From positions 1 to 23,881 of the IMG/VR virus record IMGVR_UViG_3300021085_000006: DNA of 23,881 nt. One strand, written 5' to 3'. The position numbers and the translations under genes are program-made. The notes under the pieces were generated by a model. The model did not search any database. It was not told the DNA's origin and was given only the letters and a program-made list of their open reading frames with translations. Each line of letters begins with the position of its first letter. The first letter of the stretch is position 1. This DNA comes from a virus. Below, one piece after another: positions 12,478-20,692 of the stretch.

Positions 12478-14495
12478 CAGAATCCCCTTACTCGGTTTCG
12501 GTCGATTGCATTTCGTTCACTCGTTAGAAGTATGTCACGGCCTGAAATCTTGCCGGTGACCTGTACGGCTTGCCCGCCCATCATACTCTGCAATTTGTCA
12601 AGCGGCGCAATGACTTCAGGGTTATGCGACGCGCCTGAGTACTCGCCTACCTGCGCGATCACTGGACCGCTTACGATACCACCTCCGGCAAATTGTGGAA
12701 TGCCAAAGCCGCCGCCTATAAACTGACCAAGGCCAACCGCCTTGCCTCCTGCACCCATCAACGATGTAGGCATAAGCAACGAAAGCACTGCAAACTGTGC
12801 AATCAATGAAGCCAGTTGAATGGCCATTTGCTTAATCATAGTTTTCATTATTTCCTCGAAGCTTGCTGTTCCATCTATCAACTTTTGAAATGCATTATCT
12901 ACAAAGCCCGCTATCATTTGGCCCATGGCCTGCGCTTGCCTCTGTACTAAATCGCGCGCGGCTAGAATGCGATCACCAGCAGCGGCCCAATCCTCTTCGT
13001 CGCCTAGCATTTCCTCAGCAAAGTCGATTTCCTCAAAGTTTAAATCGTCGCCGGTTCCAACTGTACCAATTTGCATGTCATCAAACAACTCGCTTTTTTG
13101 AGTGCCTAGCTTCGAAAGTTCTTGCCGCAAATCAAAGGCTACGCTGGACGCCTTTACCATTTCCAAAGTAAGGCCGTTAATCTTTTCGCCCGCCGTTTCA
13201 GTTTTTTTACCGTTCTCTGATAGCTTCTCATTCACACCGTCAAGCATTCCATTCATCTCGCTTAACTCGGCGTTGGCTTCACTGTATGCGTCGGTTGCTT
13301 CACGCTGTTCCTTTATCGCCTTACCTCCATAGCCTTGTTCTACAATTGCATCCTTCGCTTTTTTCTCGGCTTCCAATTGTGCAACTAGTGTTTTCTGCTG
13401 ATCAATTGCAACCTCAATATTTCGCTTCTTTTCTTCTAGTGTTAGGTTCTTGTTTGCTTCTGTTAGCCGGTCGATTGCGGTTACGGCTTTGACCGTTTCA
13501 CCGCTCAGCATTATGATACCTGTAACAACCAAAGCCAAGGCCGTGGCTACAATCGAAAACGGGTTGGCTAACATGGTAGCACTGAGCGCTAGGAACGCCG
13601 TGCGTACAGCTTGAAGCCCCGCCAACAGCGAAGGCACAAGAACAAGCAACGGGCCAATGGCAGCGGCGACGGCTGCAATCCTCAGGGCGAGCTTTTTGTT
13701 TTCCGGCGAAAGGTTTTGAACCTTCTGCGTGAACGCTGTGAAATCATCAATTAACTCTTTCACAACAGGCAATAAATCTTCAGCCAACGCCGCGCCTGCT
13801 AGCTTTAAATTGTCAAGCGCCGTGCTGAATTTACCCGATGCCGTTTCACTTAGTCGCTCCATAGCGCCGGCAGCAAAACCGCCCTCCTCGCTAAAGCTTT
13901 TAAGTACCTCATTAAACTGATCAACACTCACGCGCCCCGCGCCAAGTTTATCAGCAGGCAAGCCAGTAGCTTCAGCCAAGGCGGTGAAGATTGGTATACC
14001 GCGTTCTGCAAGCTGGTTGAGGTTTTCAAGTTCTACCTTGCCTTTGGCGTTGACCTTGGCAAAGATTGCAGCAATCTCATCAATGGGCTGGCCACTTGTT
14101 GCAGCTATGTCGCCAAGGAATTGGAGCTGTGTATTGACTTCCTCCAAGCCTGATCCGGATGCAATCAACTGCCGCGCTGACTTTGCTACCGCCTCAATTT
14201 GGAACGGTGTCTTTGCAGTGAACTCGTTAAGGTTGGCCATCATATCGGCGGCCTGCTTTGCTCCACCTGTCAAGCTTATAAAACTTACCTCCATTGTTTC
14301 GAGGTCAGCCGCTGACTTTACAGCTGCCGCACCAAGTGCCGCAATTGGCATGGTTAGGCTGCGCGTCATGGACCTGCCAAGTTTTTTAGTGCTTGCGCCA
14401 AAGTTCTGCATCTTGCGCATTGAAGCGCCAAGTGCTTTATCAAACTGCCGCGTTTGCGCTCCTATCGTTACGATTAAATCGTTCAGCTTTGCCAT
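12477..14495 (-). CDS. Tail tape measure protein (TP901-1-like)
   Basis: Length-setting rod within the tail, 672 residues. The N-terminus (DLIVTIGAQTRQFDKAL; MRKMQNFGASTKKLGRSMTRSLTMPI) and the AAAVKSAADLETMEVSF segment are typical of the TP901-1 tape-measure family. A hydrophobic block at about 268-332 is the usual membrane-active region. Coiled-coil stretches rich in Lys, Glu and Ala follow at about 340-440. The C-terminus is Gly-rich (GAGGKAVGLGQFIGGGFG) and hydrophobic. At about 1.5 angstrom per residue, the tail would be near 100 nm. It overlaps the chaperone gene by 13 bp and is expected to be wrapped by the G/T chaperones during assembly. Confidence 0.93.
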   Translation of the reverse strand: MAKLNDLIVTIGAQTRQFDKALGASMRKMQNFGASTKKLGRSMTRSLTMPIAALGAAAVKSAADLETMEVSFISLTGGAKQAADMMANLNEFTAKTPFQIEAVAKSARQLIASGSGLEEVNTQLQFLGDIAATSGQPIDEIAAIFAKVNAKGKVELENLNQLAERGIPIFTALAEATGLPADKLGAGRVSVDQFNEVLKSFSEEGGFAAGAMERLSETASGKFSTALDNLKLAGAALAEDLLPVVKELIDDFTAFTQKVQNLSPENKKLALRIAAVAAAIGPLLVLVPSLLAGLQAVRTAFLALSATMLANPFSIVATALALVVTGIIMLSGETVKAVTAIDRLTEANKNLTLEEKKRNIEVAIDQQKTLVAQLEAEKKAKDAIVEQGYGGKAIKEQREATDAYSEANAELSEMNGMLDGVNEKLSENGKKTETAGEKINGLTLEMVKASSVAFDLRQELSKLGTQKSELFDDMQIGTVGTGDDLNFEEIDFAEEMLGDEEDWAAAGDRILAARDLVQRQAQAMGQMIAGFVDNAFQKLIDGTASFEEIMKTMIKQMAIQLASLIAQFAVLSLLMPTSLMGAGGKAVGLGQFIGGGFGIPQFAGGGIVSGPVIAQVGEYSGASHNPEVIAPLDKLQSMMGGQAVQVTGKISGRDILLTSERNAIDRNRVRGF

Positions 14496-14827
14496 TGGTC
14501 TCTTTCTAGTATTCGCTGCCTGAGTTCTTCCTTGTTAAGTTTACCGGCCTTGGCCTTTGGTTTCTCCCATGGGAATTGCATCAGGTCCTTAGGCTGCAAT
14601 TTACGCCCTTTTTTTAGGTGAGGCTGCATGATCATAGAACCTAGCCACCGCGTGCGCTCCCACTCCATACGCTCGCGTATCTCTTCGCTCTCACGGTTGG
14701 CGTCAAGTGCAAGGCTTACCTCGCCGAATGTCATTGACCAAAATGCAGAAGGGGACAGGCGCAAAATGCCCATCCCCATCCGTATAATATCCGGCCAGCC
14801 AATCGGCTTATCCGTGCCGTCTATGCT
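14483..14827 (-). CDS. Tail assembly chaperone, T-like part (made by -1 frameshift)
   Basis: This frame has no good start of its own: it is open from the slippery site at 14827 through 14483. The residues before its first ATG (14779) already belong to a conserved element, GWPDIIRMGMGILRLSPSAFW, typical of tail-chaperone T regions. So the real product is the G protein extended by -1 frameshift, about 207 residues in total (93 from G, then 114 here). After the conserved block comes a charged Lys/Glu/Arg-rich helix that ends within the tape-measure start. In the lambda model the T part contacts the tail tube protein while G coats the tape measure. Confidence 0.85.
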   Translation of the reverse strand, partial: SIDGTDKPIGWPDIIRMGMGILRLSPSAFWSMTFGEVSLALDANRESEEIRERMEWERTRWLGSMIMQPHLKKGRKLQPKDLMQFPWEKPKAKAGKLNKEELRQRILERDQWQS

Positions 14828-15105
14828 TTTTTTTCGCTGCTATATTCGCCGAGTGCATCAAAGCACTGGGTGACGTGTTCAAGCGTTATATAATCCTCAA
14901 AGGTAGGTAGGTCCATATCGAATTCCTGACCTTCAAAGCTGCAACCACATTCAACGCCAACATAGCAGAGGAAGCCACACGCCTCAGCGCTTAGCTTCGA
15001 CGGATCGGATAGGCTGAACACATTGACTTTTGTCTTACGTTCAAACTTTTTCAGCGCCTTCATGCTGTACCGCACTGGGTACTCTGTGCCGTTTACTTCG
15101 ATCAT
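14821..15105 (-). CDS. Tail assembly chaperone, G-like
   Basis: A 94-residue protein that coats the tape measure during tail assembly. The N-terminus MIEVNGTEYPVRYSMKALKK and the following FERKTKVNVFSL segment are typical of gpG-type chaperones of Gram-negative siphophages. It ends EYSSEKKA at the slippery site, so a minor fraction is extended into the T-like frame. The start overlaps the major tail protein stop as ATGA. Position between the tube protein and the tape measure is the conserved one. Confidence 0.88.
   Translation of the reverse strand: MIEVNGTEYPVRYSMKALKKFERKTKVNVFSLSDPSKLSAEACGFLCYVGVECGCSFEGQEFDMDLPTFEDYITLEHVTQCFDALGEYSSEKKA
14827..14833 (-). promoter_or_regulatory. -1 programmed frameshift slippery site, A AAA AAA
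   Basis: In the G frame the codons read GAA AAA AAA GCA TAG, giving the heptamer A-AAA-AAA just before the stop. After slipping back one base, translation continues through 16 codons without a stop into the T-like reading frame. Only six bases separate the heptamer from the end of the G stop, so frameshifting would rescue ribosomes about to terminate. This matches the known GT arrangement of long-tailed phages. Confidence 0.85.
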
Positions 15106-15506
15106 GTAATTGTTGCCTCTGTTACCGTACCGCTCAACTCAAAGCTCGCGCTGTAGGTTGCTGTATCTTCTGTGCCGCCTGACTGCTCAAGGCTGGTTAT
15201 AAATGCAGTAGCTGAATAGCTTGCATCTCCTGTAATTTCATTGCTAAACTTTAGGGTTAAAGCTGTGCGGTTATTCCACGCTGCAAACAAGTCAACAACA
15301 TCTTGATCGGATGATTGATAATCAATCAAACCGCTACAGCTCACGCTGCCGGATCGTGTACCGGCTAGCAATTCACGAAAGCCAGCGCTGTCTTTTGTAG
15401 TTATGTCAATGGTTTCGACGCTCAACGAAAGCGAGCAATCAGTTGCGGCGGCAATAAGACTACCGCCAAGGTAAACCCCCAAATTTGTACCGTTAAAAAT
15501 GGCCAT
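15102..15506 (-). CDS. Major tail (tube) protein, TP901-1-like
   Basis: A 134-residue beta-rich protein forming the tail tube. The first part, MAIFNGTNLGVYLGG then AATDCSLSLSVETIDITTKDS, is the characteristic start of TP901-1-type tube proteins. The remainder alternates short strands (SGSVSCSGLIDY, ALTLKFSNEI, ATYSASFELSGTVT). It is compact and shows no Ig-like extra domain. It starts one base after the stop of the 55-residue protein and overlaps the G chaperone as ATGA, the standard tail order. High expression would be expected from its structural role. Confidence 0.92.
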   Translation of the reverse strand: MAIFNGTNLGVYLGGSLIAAATDCSLSLSVETIDITTKDSAGFRELLAGTRSGSVSCSGLIDYQSSDQDVVDLFAAWNNRTALTLKFSNEITGDASYSATAFITSLEQSGGTEDTATYSASFELSGTVTEATIT

Positions 15507-15507
15507 T

Positions 15508-15675
15508 TTATTCTTCTATTAAATCGTTATTATCTGAGTCTTTCTTTTTCTTAGGAGCGTCGAGGTATCCCTTTGCTTTTAGTTCTGCGGCAAACTCAGA
15601 AGTGACCGACGGCGTTGCGCCTTTCTTCCAGTTGTGACCGCGTAGCTTGCACGCCTTTTGAATTGTGACCTTCAT
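15508..15675 (-). CDS. Small structural-region protein, 55 residues
   Basis: The ATG at 15675 starts a 55-residue reading frame that fits exactly in the gap: it begins nine bases after the preceding stop and ends one base before the tube-protein start. The sequence opens with a beta-like MKVTIQKACKLRGHNWKKGA and has a SEFAAELKAKGYL helix, followed by a charged tail (KKKKDSDNNDLIEE). Such short proteins with a strand-GxxxxxG-strand-helix layout frequently occur among head-tail genes, but their role is not known. No other frame in the gap looks coding. Confidence 0.75.
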   Translation of the reverse strand: MKVTIQKACKLRGHNWKKGATPSVTSEFAAELKAKGYLDAPKKKKDSDNNDLIEE

Positions 15676-15684
15676 GCCTGCAAG

Positions 15685-16089
15685 TTAATCAATTTCAGGT
15701 TGATCCGAAAACCATCCGTTTTCTTCCATATATTCCTGTGAACGTATCGTCGTGTCGCTTGGCACAATATGCCCGAAGGGAAATTTGGAATTGACTTGCA
15801 CGTAACTGCTCAGGCTGTATCGCTCATCATTTGACAGCTCAGGAAAGCAAGCAACGAGGCGTTCAAGCGTTGCCGCTGGGCTTACGTTTATCAGATAGTC
15901 GGTATCGACTTGCAGCGCGTTCTGTACTCCGTCAGGGTGTACGACAATACCAAACACCATCGACGCGTGTTCGCGTTCGTCCTGTATCAATACGGGTCTG
16001 CTGATATTGTACAGCTCGCGCGTAATTTGGTACGCTCTCGCTTCGCTTGTTTGCGTGGGCGTTGGTAGTACTATGATATAACCGTTCAT
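15685..16089 (-). CDS. Hypothetical tail-region protein
   Basis: A 134-residue alpha/beta protein of unknown function. It begins MNGYIIVLPTPTQTSEARAYQI and has one hydrophobic strand (SMVFGIVVHPDG) and a helix (AATLERLVACFPEL). There is no signal peptide or membrane helix. It is coupled to the large fibre-fusion gene by TAATG and lies just before the small protein and the tube gene. A chaperone for the fibre-bearing upstream protein or a neck component is possible from this position, but no motif shows it. Confidence 0.7.
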   Translation of the reverse strand: MNGYIIVLPTPTQTSEARAYQITRELYNISRPVLIQDEREHASMVFGIVVHPDGVQNALQVDTDYLINVSPAATLERLVACFPELSNDERYSLSSYVQVNSKFPFGHIVPSDTTIRSQEYMEENGWFSDQPEID

Positions 16090-19000
16090 TAGAATATGTC
16101 GTAAAAGGTATTGATGTTGCTTTCGATGTTCGTGCGGTTTCCTGCGCTGTCTTGGTCAACGGTGTAAAAAATTGCCTCTTGTATTTTGGCATGAATTTCT
16201 ACATTTGCTGTACCATCGACGACCGCCCCAATATCAACACTAGAACTTGACATTGCCGTTGGAGTGTTTGCCTGTGTTCCTTGGCTGCTGCCATTCATAA
16301 AGCTTTCCAGATTGGATGAGCTGACCACGTTAAACGTGAGGTTTTGGTTGAGCATACTCGAGTTCGTGTAGGATAAAGTATTAACCACGGTGTTCTGCTC
16401 CCTTCTGAATATTACGTTGCTTCTGTTGCTTGTTCCGTACATGAATCGCAAATCATTATCCTTTGTTGCTCCATCGCCTAACCTGAAGACCGTTGGGTCG
16501 TAAGTTCCGTGGCTTACATTATCAACAGAACAAACGACAATCATCGTGCTGTTAGTGTGGCTTATGCTTGCAGAAGAATGTAAGCTATTCGGGTCGCCAT
16601 TAAAATAAGCAGCGGGCTTCCCGTTCTCCAATATTACCCCGTTCGTACCGTCATAAATTTTTGGCATTTGCGAGGTAGTGGATTGCGTTGCATCGTTTGA
16701 GCCTGCTTGATCGTACCAAGTCCTGATGAATCCGTTGTTACTTCCACAGTGGTCAGCCAGTGCAACCGTATCGAGTTCACCGAATACGTTGAATCCTATA
16801 TCAGCGTAGCTTGATCCGTTGTAAACCTCTACCGCGTCACCCGTGTAAGCTGTGCGAAGTTTCCGCAAAGAGTACGCCGCCTCTGCTCCTGAATACGTGT
16901 CGAGGAGTGGCGTGTTTTGGGTGTAATAGGCTCCTATGTTTTCTTCGATACTTATGGTATCGCTTGCAGACTTTACCGCAGAATAAATTATTGCTTCTTG
17001 AATGTGGTTTTTACCAGCGTTCGCTGGTGAGTCGTTTGTATTTCTCGAATTTATCTTGAATAAAGGTGAAGTTTGTGAGGCAAACGATTCTCCTCTTACC
17101 AAAATTCTCTGAAAAAAGTCTCCCGTTTTATACGTACCTGTATAAGAATTATTATCTACAAAGGGAGTAAATGAAGAATACGTACCGCCCGAACGCAAAG
17201 CTGGGCTGTTGTCTGTGTCAAAATTGAAAATCCATTGACTGTTTCCATTATTAGGGTTAATAACAGAGAAAAAAGTTGCTGTTTGACTTGATAAAAGCCC
17301 CGCGTAAAGAGTTTCACCAAAAAAATGCAAAGCAGCTCTGTTTTCTTGTTTTACGATTGAACCGCTTGTATAAATATCAGGCTCTGCAGATGCCGTGCTT
17401 TGGGTCGCGTCGTTGCCGTTTCCGCTTTGGTCCTTCCATTCGCTGACCGTGCACGTTGTGCCTGTGCAGAAAGTCGTGATTGCGCTCTCGTCGATGTTGC
17501 CTGAACCGTCAAAGCCGATCGTTGTGGTCGTGCTGTCTGATGCCCTACGAATTACCATGCACTCCGTAACGTTGCCGTTCAGCCTTCGCGTACTGTATGC
17601 CGCCTCTGCTCCGCTTCCGTAGGTTTCATTTAACAAGCCAACAAATGAAGGGGCTGCATCTTCCTCCTCCCACGACTGCACCAAGGTAAACGGTGGCACG
17701 CCATACGTTGCGCCGTCCTCGAATGCGTCAAACACTGCGACCGTATCCGCGTACGCTGTATCGTCTGCAAAGGTGTGAATTAAAGTATAGTCACCTATCA
17801 CATCGTCGCCACTGATAAAGCCCGTTTTGTGGTAAATCTTTCGAACGATGACTTTGCCCGCTGCTGGTGTGTCTGATGAAGCGTCGATAAAAATACCGTC
17901 ACCTTCTGACTTGACAGAGTAACCCCGCTCAAAGTATACGTCAGGCATTTGCAAACCTGTCTCTACCTCATCTTCAAATCGGTTCGTGTAGCTAGCCAAC
18001 GATTTGAACGCGCCCGCTGTAGCGTCGTATATTAAAGCCTGATTTCCTACAGGCGTGCCCGCTATTGTAACGTCGCTCAAGTCGTTTAGATCCGTAGGTA
18101 CTGCGCTTGTATCGGCCTTTGCGTTCAATGCCGTTTGTGTTGCCGTGCTTACCGGCTTATCCGCGTCGCTTGTATTGTCCACGTTACTAAAATCAGCACT
18201 GTTCGCCTTCGCATTCAAAGCTGTCTGTGTGGCTGTACTTACAGGCTTATTCGCGTCGCTTGTATTATCTACGTTGCTGAAGTCATCGCTGTTAGCTTTA
18301 GCGTTTAGTGCTGTCTGCGTGGCTGTGCTAACTGGCTTGTTTGCGTCGCTTGTATTGTCCACGTTACTGAAGTCGGCGCTGTTAGCTTTGGCGTTTAGTG
18401 CTGTCTGTGTATCTGTGCTAACTGGCTTATCTGCGTCGCTAGTATTATCTACGTTGCTAAAGTCGGCGCTGTTTGCCTTAGCGTTTAGCTCTGTCTGTGT
18501 CGCAGAACTTACGGGCTTATTTGCGTCGCTAGTATTATCCACGTTAGCAAGTCCAATCTGTGACTTTTGCAGCGTGTCGTTTGTCCATATATCACCGTCG
18601 TAAAATAGCACGTTGCCATCTTCCGGCCCGCCCTGCTCAAATTGCACGTCTGTTAATTGTCCTAGCTCAGTCACGCCGCCCCCGCCATCTGCTGGCTGCC
18701 ATTCCTGCGAATCTGCATCGTACGCAATTACTTGCCCATCGCTTACGCCTGTGGTGTCTACGTCGTACAAATCGCCGAGCATTGCACCCGTTACCGGTGT
18801 GCCCTGCGCTATAGTAAAATTATCGCGCTTAATCCGAAAGGTAAAAGTTAGCACTTGAGCAAAGCGGCGCGGCGCGTCAATGGTGTCTATATCTACGTCA
18901 TTGAACTGGATGCTTTCCACGTTCACGCCGTTGTAAGTACCACTCACGCGATCCAATGCGCCGCGCACCTTGTCGCCAAGATCAGCAGCCAGCGCGTAGC

Positions 19001-19211
19001 TATCCGCATAGCAAAGAAATTCAAAGCGCACTTCGTCTAGCTTACTCGGCCCGTCGTGCGTGTCTTCCGGTGCAACGCTTTGCAACTGATAAACAATAAA
19101 GGGCGTGGCGGTTTCCTGCTCGGCTACCTCTGGAAAGATGTTAACACCAACGATATCGGTGACGTCTGTATTTTGCGCTAGTATTACGTAGGCGGCTATT
19201 CCTGCATTCAT
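16089..19211 (-). CDS. Tail-completion domain fused to a fibre with two ABF-B-like modules
   Basis: A 1040-residue chimera. Residues 1-132 resemble DUF3168 tail-completion/neck proteins (IFPEVAEQETATPFIVYQLQ; LTFTFRIKR ending). A Gly/Asp linker with two tail-fibre-like segments follows to about 222. Residues 223-372 are five 30-residue NVDNTSDANKPVS repeats. A beta region follows to about 522. Two modules then resemble the arabinofuranosidase-B catalytic-like (concanavalin fold) domain: from about 523 (GAEAAYSTRRL then WKDQSGNGNDATQ) and about 768 (GAEAAYSLRKLR then WYDQAGSNDATQ). These likely bind cell-surface glycans; hydrolysis is unproven. Domain order suggests fibres at the neck. It overlaps the gp10-like gene as ATGA and the next gene as TAATG. 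Confidence 0.85.
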   Translation of the reverse strand: MNAGIAAYVILAQNTDVTDIVGVNIFPEVAEQETATPFIVYQLQSVAPEDTHDGPSKLDEVRFEFLCYADSYALAADLGDKVRGALDRVSGTYNGVNVESIQFNDVDIDTIDAPRRFAQVLTFTFRIKRDNFTIAQGTPVTGAMLGDLYDVDTTGVSDGQVIAYDADSQEWQPADGGGGVTELGQLTDVQFEQGGPEDGNVLFYDGDIWTNDTLQKSQIGLANVDNTSDANKPVSSATQTELNAKANSADFSNVDNTSDADKPVSTDTQTALNAKANSADFSNVDNTSDANKPVSTATQTALNAKANSDDFSNVDNTSDANKPVSTATQTALNAKANSADFSNVDNTSDADKPVSTATQTALNAKADTSAVPTDLNDLSDVTIAGTPVGNQALIYDATAGAFKSLASYTNRFEDEVETGLQMPDVYFERGYSVKSEGDGIFIDASSDTPAAGKVIVRKIYHKTGFISGDDVIGDYTLIHTFADDTAYADTVAVFDAFEDGATYGVPPFTLVQSWEEEDAAPSFVGLLNETYGSGAEAAYSTRRLNGNVTECMVIRRASDSTTTTIGFDGSGNIDESAITTFCTGTTCTVSEWKDQSGNGNDATQSTASAEPDIYTSGSIVKQENRAALHFFGETLYAGLLSSQTATFFSVINPNNGNSQWIFNFDTDNSPALRSGGTYSSFTPFVDNNSYTGTYKTGDFFQRILVRGESFASQTSPLFKINSRNTNDSPANAGKNHIQEAIIYSAVKSASDTISIEENIGAYYTQNTPLLDTYSGAEAAYSLRKLRTAYTGDAVEVYNGSSYADIGFNVFGELDTVALADHCGSNNGFIRTWYDQAGSNDATQSTTSQMPKIYDGTNGVILENGKPAAYFNGDPNSLHSSASISHTNSTMIVVCSVDNVSHGTYDPTVFRLGDGATKDNDLRFMYGTSNRSNVIFRREQNTVVNTLSYTNSSMLNQNLTFNVVSSSNLESFMNGSSQGTQANTPTAMSSSSVDIGAVVDGTANVEIHAKIQEAIFYTVDQDSAGNRTNIESNINTFYDIF
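18096..18545 (-). repeat. Five 90-bp repeats coding the fibre shaft
   Basis: Five consecutive 90-base units encode 30-residue repeats centred on NVDNTSDANKPVS and TQTALNAKA. The protein is more conserved than the DNA: third codon positions differ between units, so they are not very recent copies. This repeat type is common in phage tail-fibre shafts. Confidence 0.9.
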
Positions 19212-19729
19212 TTCTTTCCTTTGTTTCGTGCGACTTTGTCAATCTGAAATTTGTACTTCTTACGCATCTTCTCGAACGCCTCGCCTCGTTTGTTTGCAAT
19301 CGACCGAGCGAACACGCCTTTGTTTCGGTTGTTGCCTTTTATAAACTGGTCGTCACCTTCCACGATGTTGGCAAACCATGCATCAGCGTCTTTCGGTGCG
19401 CGTCTACCTACACGCGGCCCAACCCAAAAAGTCGAATGCTGTTTATCAATCTGCCAAACCTTTACAGATCTGCGCAGCGTGCCAGGCTTTATATCAAAGC
19501 CACCTTTGCCACCTCGACGGATCCGAATAGTTTGGCGCGCGTCCACAATATTATTTAACATCTCATCCTTGTAGATCTTGCCGACTGCTCTATGGATTCG
19601 CTTCTGCACCTTCTGATCGCTTACCTGTTTACGCAGCTGCTCGAATTGTTTAAGCAGCGGCTTAATGTCTGCGCCGATTCCTTCAAAGCCAACCTTACCG
19701 CCTTTCTGCTCAAGTGATCCCTGTGCCAT
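19208..19729 (-). CDS. HK97 gp10-like tail component
   Basis: A 173-residue basic protein, probably part of the head-tail interface. The pattern resembles HK97 gp10-like proteins: an early helix (LLKQFEQLRKQVSDQKVQKRIHRAVGKIYKDEM), a central beta part (TLRRSVKVWQI, STFWVGPRVGRR) and a lysine-rich C-terminal helix ending NKGKK. It lies between the head-tail adaptor (20 bp overlap) and the tail-completion fusion (ATGA overlap), the normal neck order. The length is somewhat above average because of the charged ends. I am fairly sure of the family and less of the exact neck position. Confidence 0.82.
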   Translation of the reverse strand: MAQGSLEQKGGKVGFEGIGADIKPLLKQFEQLRKQVSDQKVQKRIHRAVGKIYKDEMLNNIVDARQTIRIRRGGKGGFDIKPGTLRRSVKVWQIDKQHSTFWVGPRVGRRAPKDADAWFANIVEGDDQFIKGNNRNKGVFARSIANKRGEAFEKMRKKYKFQIDKVARNKGKK

Positions 19730-20060
19730 GTGTTCCGGTTATTTCGCAAAGCAAGATTAGCTGGTCATTGCGCCCAACTTCCTCGATGCCTTGAATGGTG
19801 TACGTGTTGCTATTGTAGATAACGCGGTCCGCTGGATTAATTGCCCGTGTGTCCGTGCTGCTTCGGATCTTAAACCGTAGCCGCTGCACTGGCATATCCT
19901 GATTGCCGGTAAGCTTCTCGGCCATGCCTTCGCCCGCCTTCATCAGTTCAGCCCATACGGTTACGAGCGTAGCCCATGACGGCACGCGCTCACCGTACGC
20001 GTTGGCGCTGGTGGTGTAGTTCTGTACCTCTATTCGTCTGTCGCTTTGTCCTATCCTCAT
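19710..20060 (-). CDS. Head-tail adaptor (head closure) protein
   Basis: A 116-residue protein from the ATG at 20060, which overlaps the connector stop as ATGA. The open frame upstream to 20177 is a shadow of the connector gene. The opening MRIGQSDRRIEVQNYTTSANAYGERVPSWATL with later VWAELMKAGEG is the recognisable start of phage head-tail adaptor (SPP1 gp16-like) proteins, followed by RLRFKIRSSTDTRAINPADRV and a YTIQGIEEVGR strand. It seals the portal after packaging and receives the tail. Neighbour order supports the call. Confidence 0.9.
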   Translation of the reverse strand: MRIGQSDRRIEVQNYTTSANAYGERVPSWATLVTVWAELMKAGEGMAEKLTGNQDMPVQRLRFKIRSSTDTRAINPADRVIYNSNTYTIQGIEEVGRNDQLILLCEITGTHGTGIT

Positions 20061-20620
20061 ACTGAAGTGATAACGCGGTAAGGGTTTAAGATAGCATACA
20101 AGCCGAGCGGTAAGGTGGTGGCAATTGTACCGGCTACAACTGGCTGCCGCTGCTCGTATAGGTGCGCCACCATCCAACGGATCGCAGTAATAAACGGCTT
20201 AGGCATATCGGCCTCTGCGTATCCTACGGTCATGTTCACCTGCACCGCGTTGAAAGTGTCGTCATAAAGATCGGGCACGCTGTCAAATGTGATCCGCGCG
20301 GCTTTGGTCTTTATATCGGCCCACCATTTAGCTGTCGCTAGTGTCTGCGTGCTGTTGGCTGTGTCCTTGTACTGCACCGAGGTAATGGAGTTGACTGGAC
20401 CAATAGGCAGACGGACGTTGTAAAAATAATCAATGTACCCCACGGCGGTCACGTCACCGAGGCGCGTATTACAATAGTCCTCCACCCACGCAATCGCTGC
20501 ATCTCGATAGGCTTCTATTAGGGTGTCCTCGTCCGTGTGATCTACTCTCAAATGTTCTTTGAGCTGTGCCACGGTTATAATGCTATTAAGGTCTGGCGTG
20601 CCTGTTATTTCTACGGTCAT
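20057..20620 (-). CDS. Head-tail connector, gp6-like
   Basis: A 187-residue protein from the ATG at 20620 (an adjacent ATG at 20623 adds one Met). The N-terminal helices, ITVAQLKEHLRVDHTDEDTLIEAYRDAAIAWVEDYCN, are the hallmark of gp6-like connectors that form a ring under the portal. A beta part follows (LPIGPVNSITSVQY), then a C-terminal helix (FITAIRWMVAHLYEQRQPV) typical of the phiE125 gp8/gp6 group. Residues in the open frame before the ATG overlap the terminator and are unlikely to be translated. It is the first gene after the capsid terminator. Confidence 0.9.
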   Translation of the reverse strand: MTVEITGTPDLNSIITVAQLKEHLRVDHTDEDTLIEAYRDAAIAWVEDYCNTRLGDVTAVGYIDYFYNVRLPIGPVNSITSVQYKDTANSTQTLATAKWWADIKTKAARITFDSVPDLYDDTFNAVQVNMTVGYAEADMPKPFITAIRWMVAHLYEQRQPVVAGTIATTLPLGLYAILNPYRVITSV

Positions 20621-20640
20621 CATATGGCTAAAATACGGAC

Positions 20641-20669
20641 AAAAAAAAGAGGGGCCGCAGCCCCCCTTT
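20641..20669 (-). terminator. Rho-independent terminator after the capsid gene
   Basis: On the minus strand a GC-rich stem (GGGGGGC with GCCCCTC, one G-T pair, extended by three A-T pairs) closes a TGCG loop and is followed by five more T. It lies 24 bp after the capsid stop and before the connector. Partial termination here would keep capsid messages more abundant than neck and tail messages. No clear new promoter was found before the connector. Confidence 0.88.
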
Positions 20670-20692
20670 CCAATCAAACTAACCCAACCAAA

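Noticed and set aside
18055-18603. A 182-residue plus-strand open frame with regular repeats
   Set aside because: It is the mirror of the fibre-shaft repeats in the minus-strand gene at 16089-19211. No plus-strand gene elsewhere is convincing.
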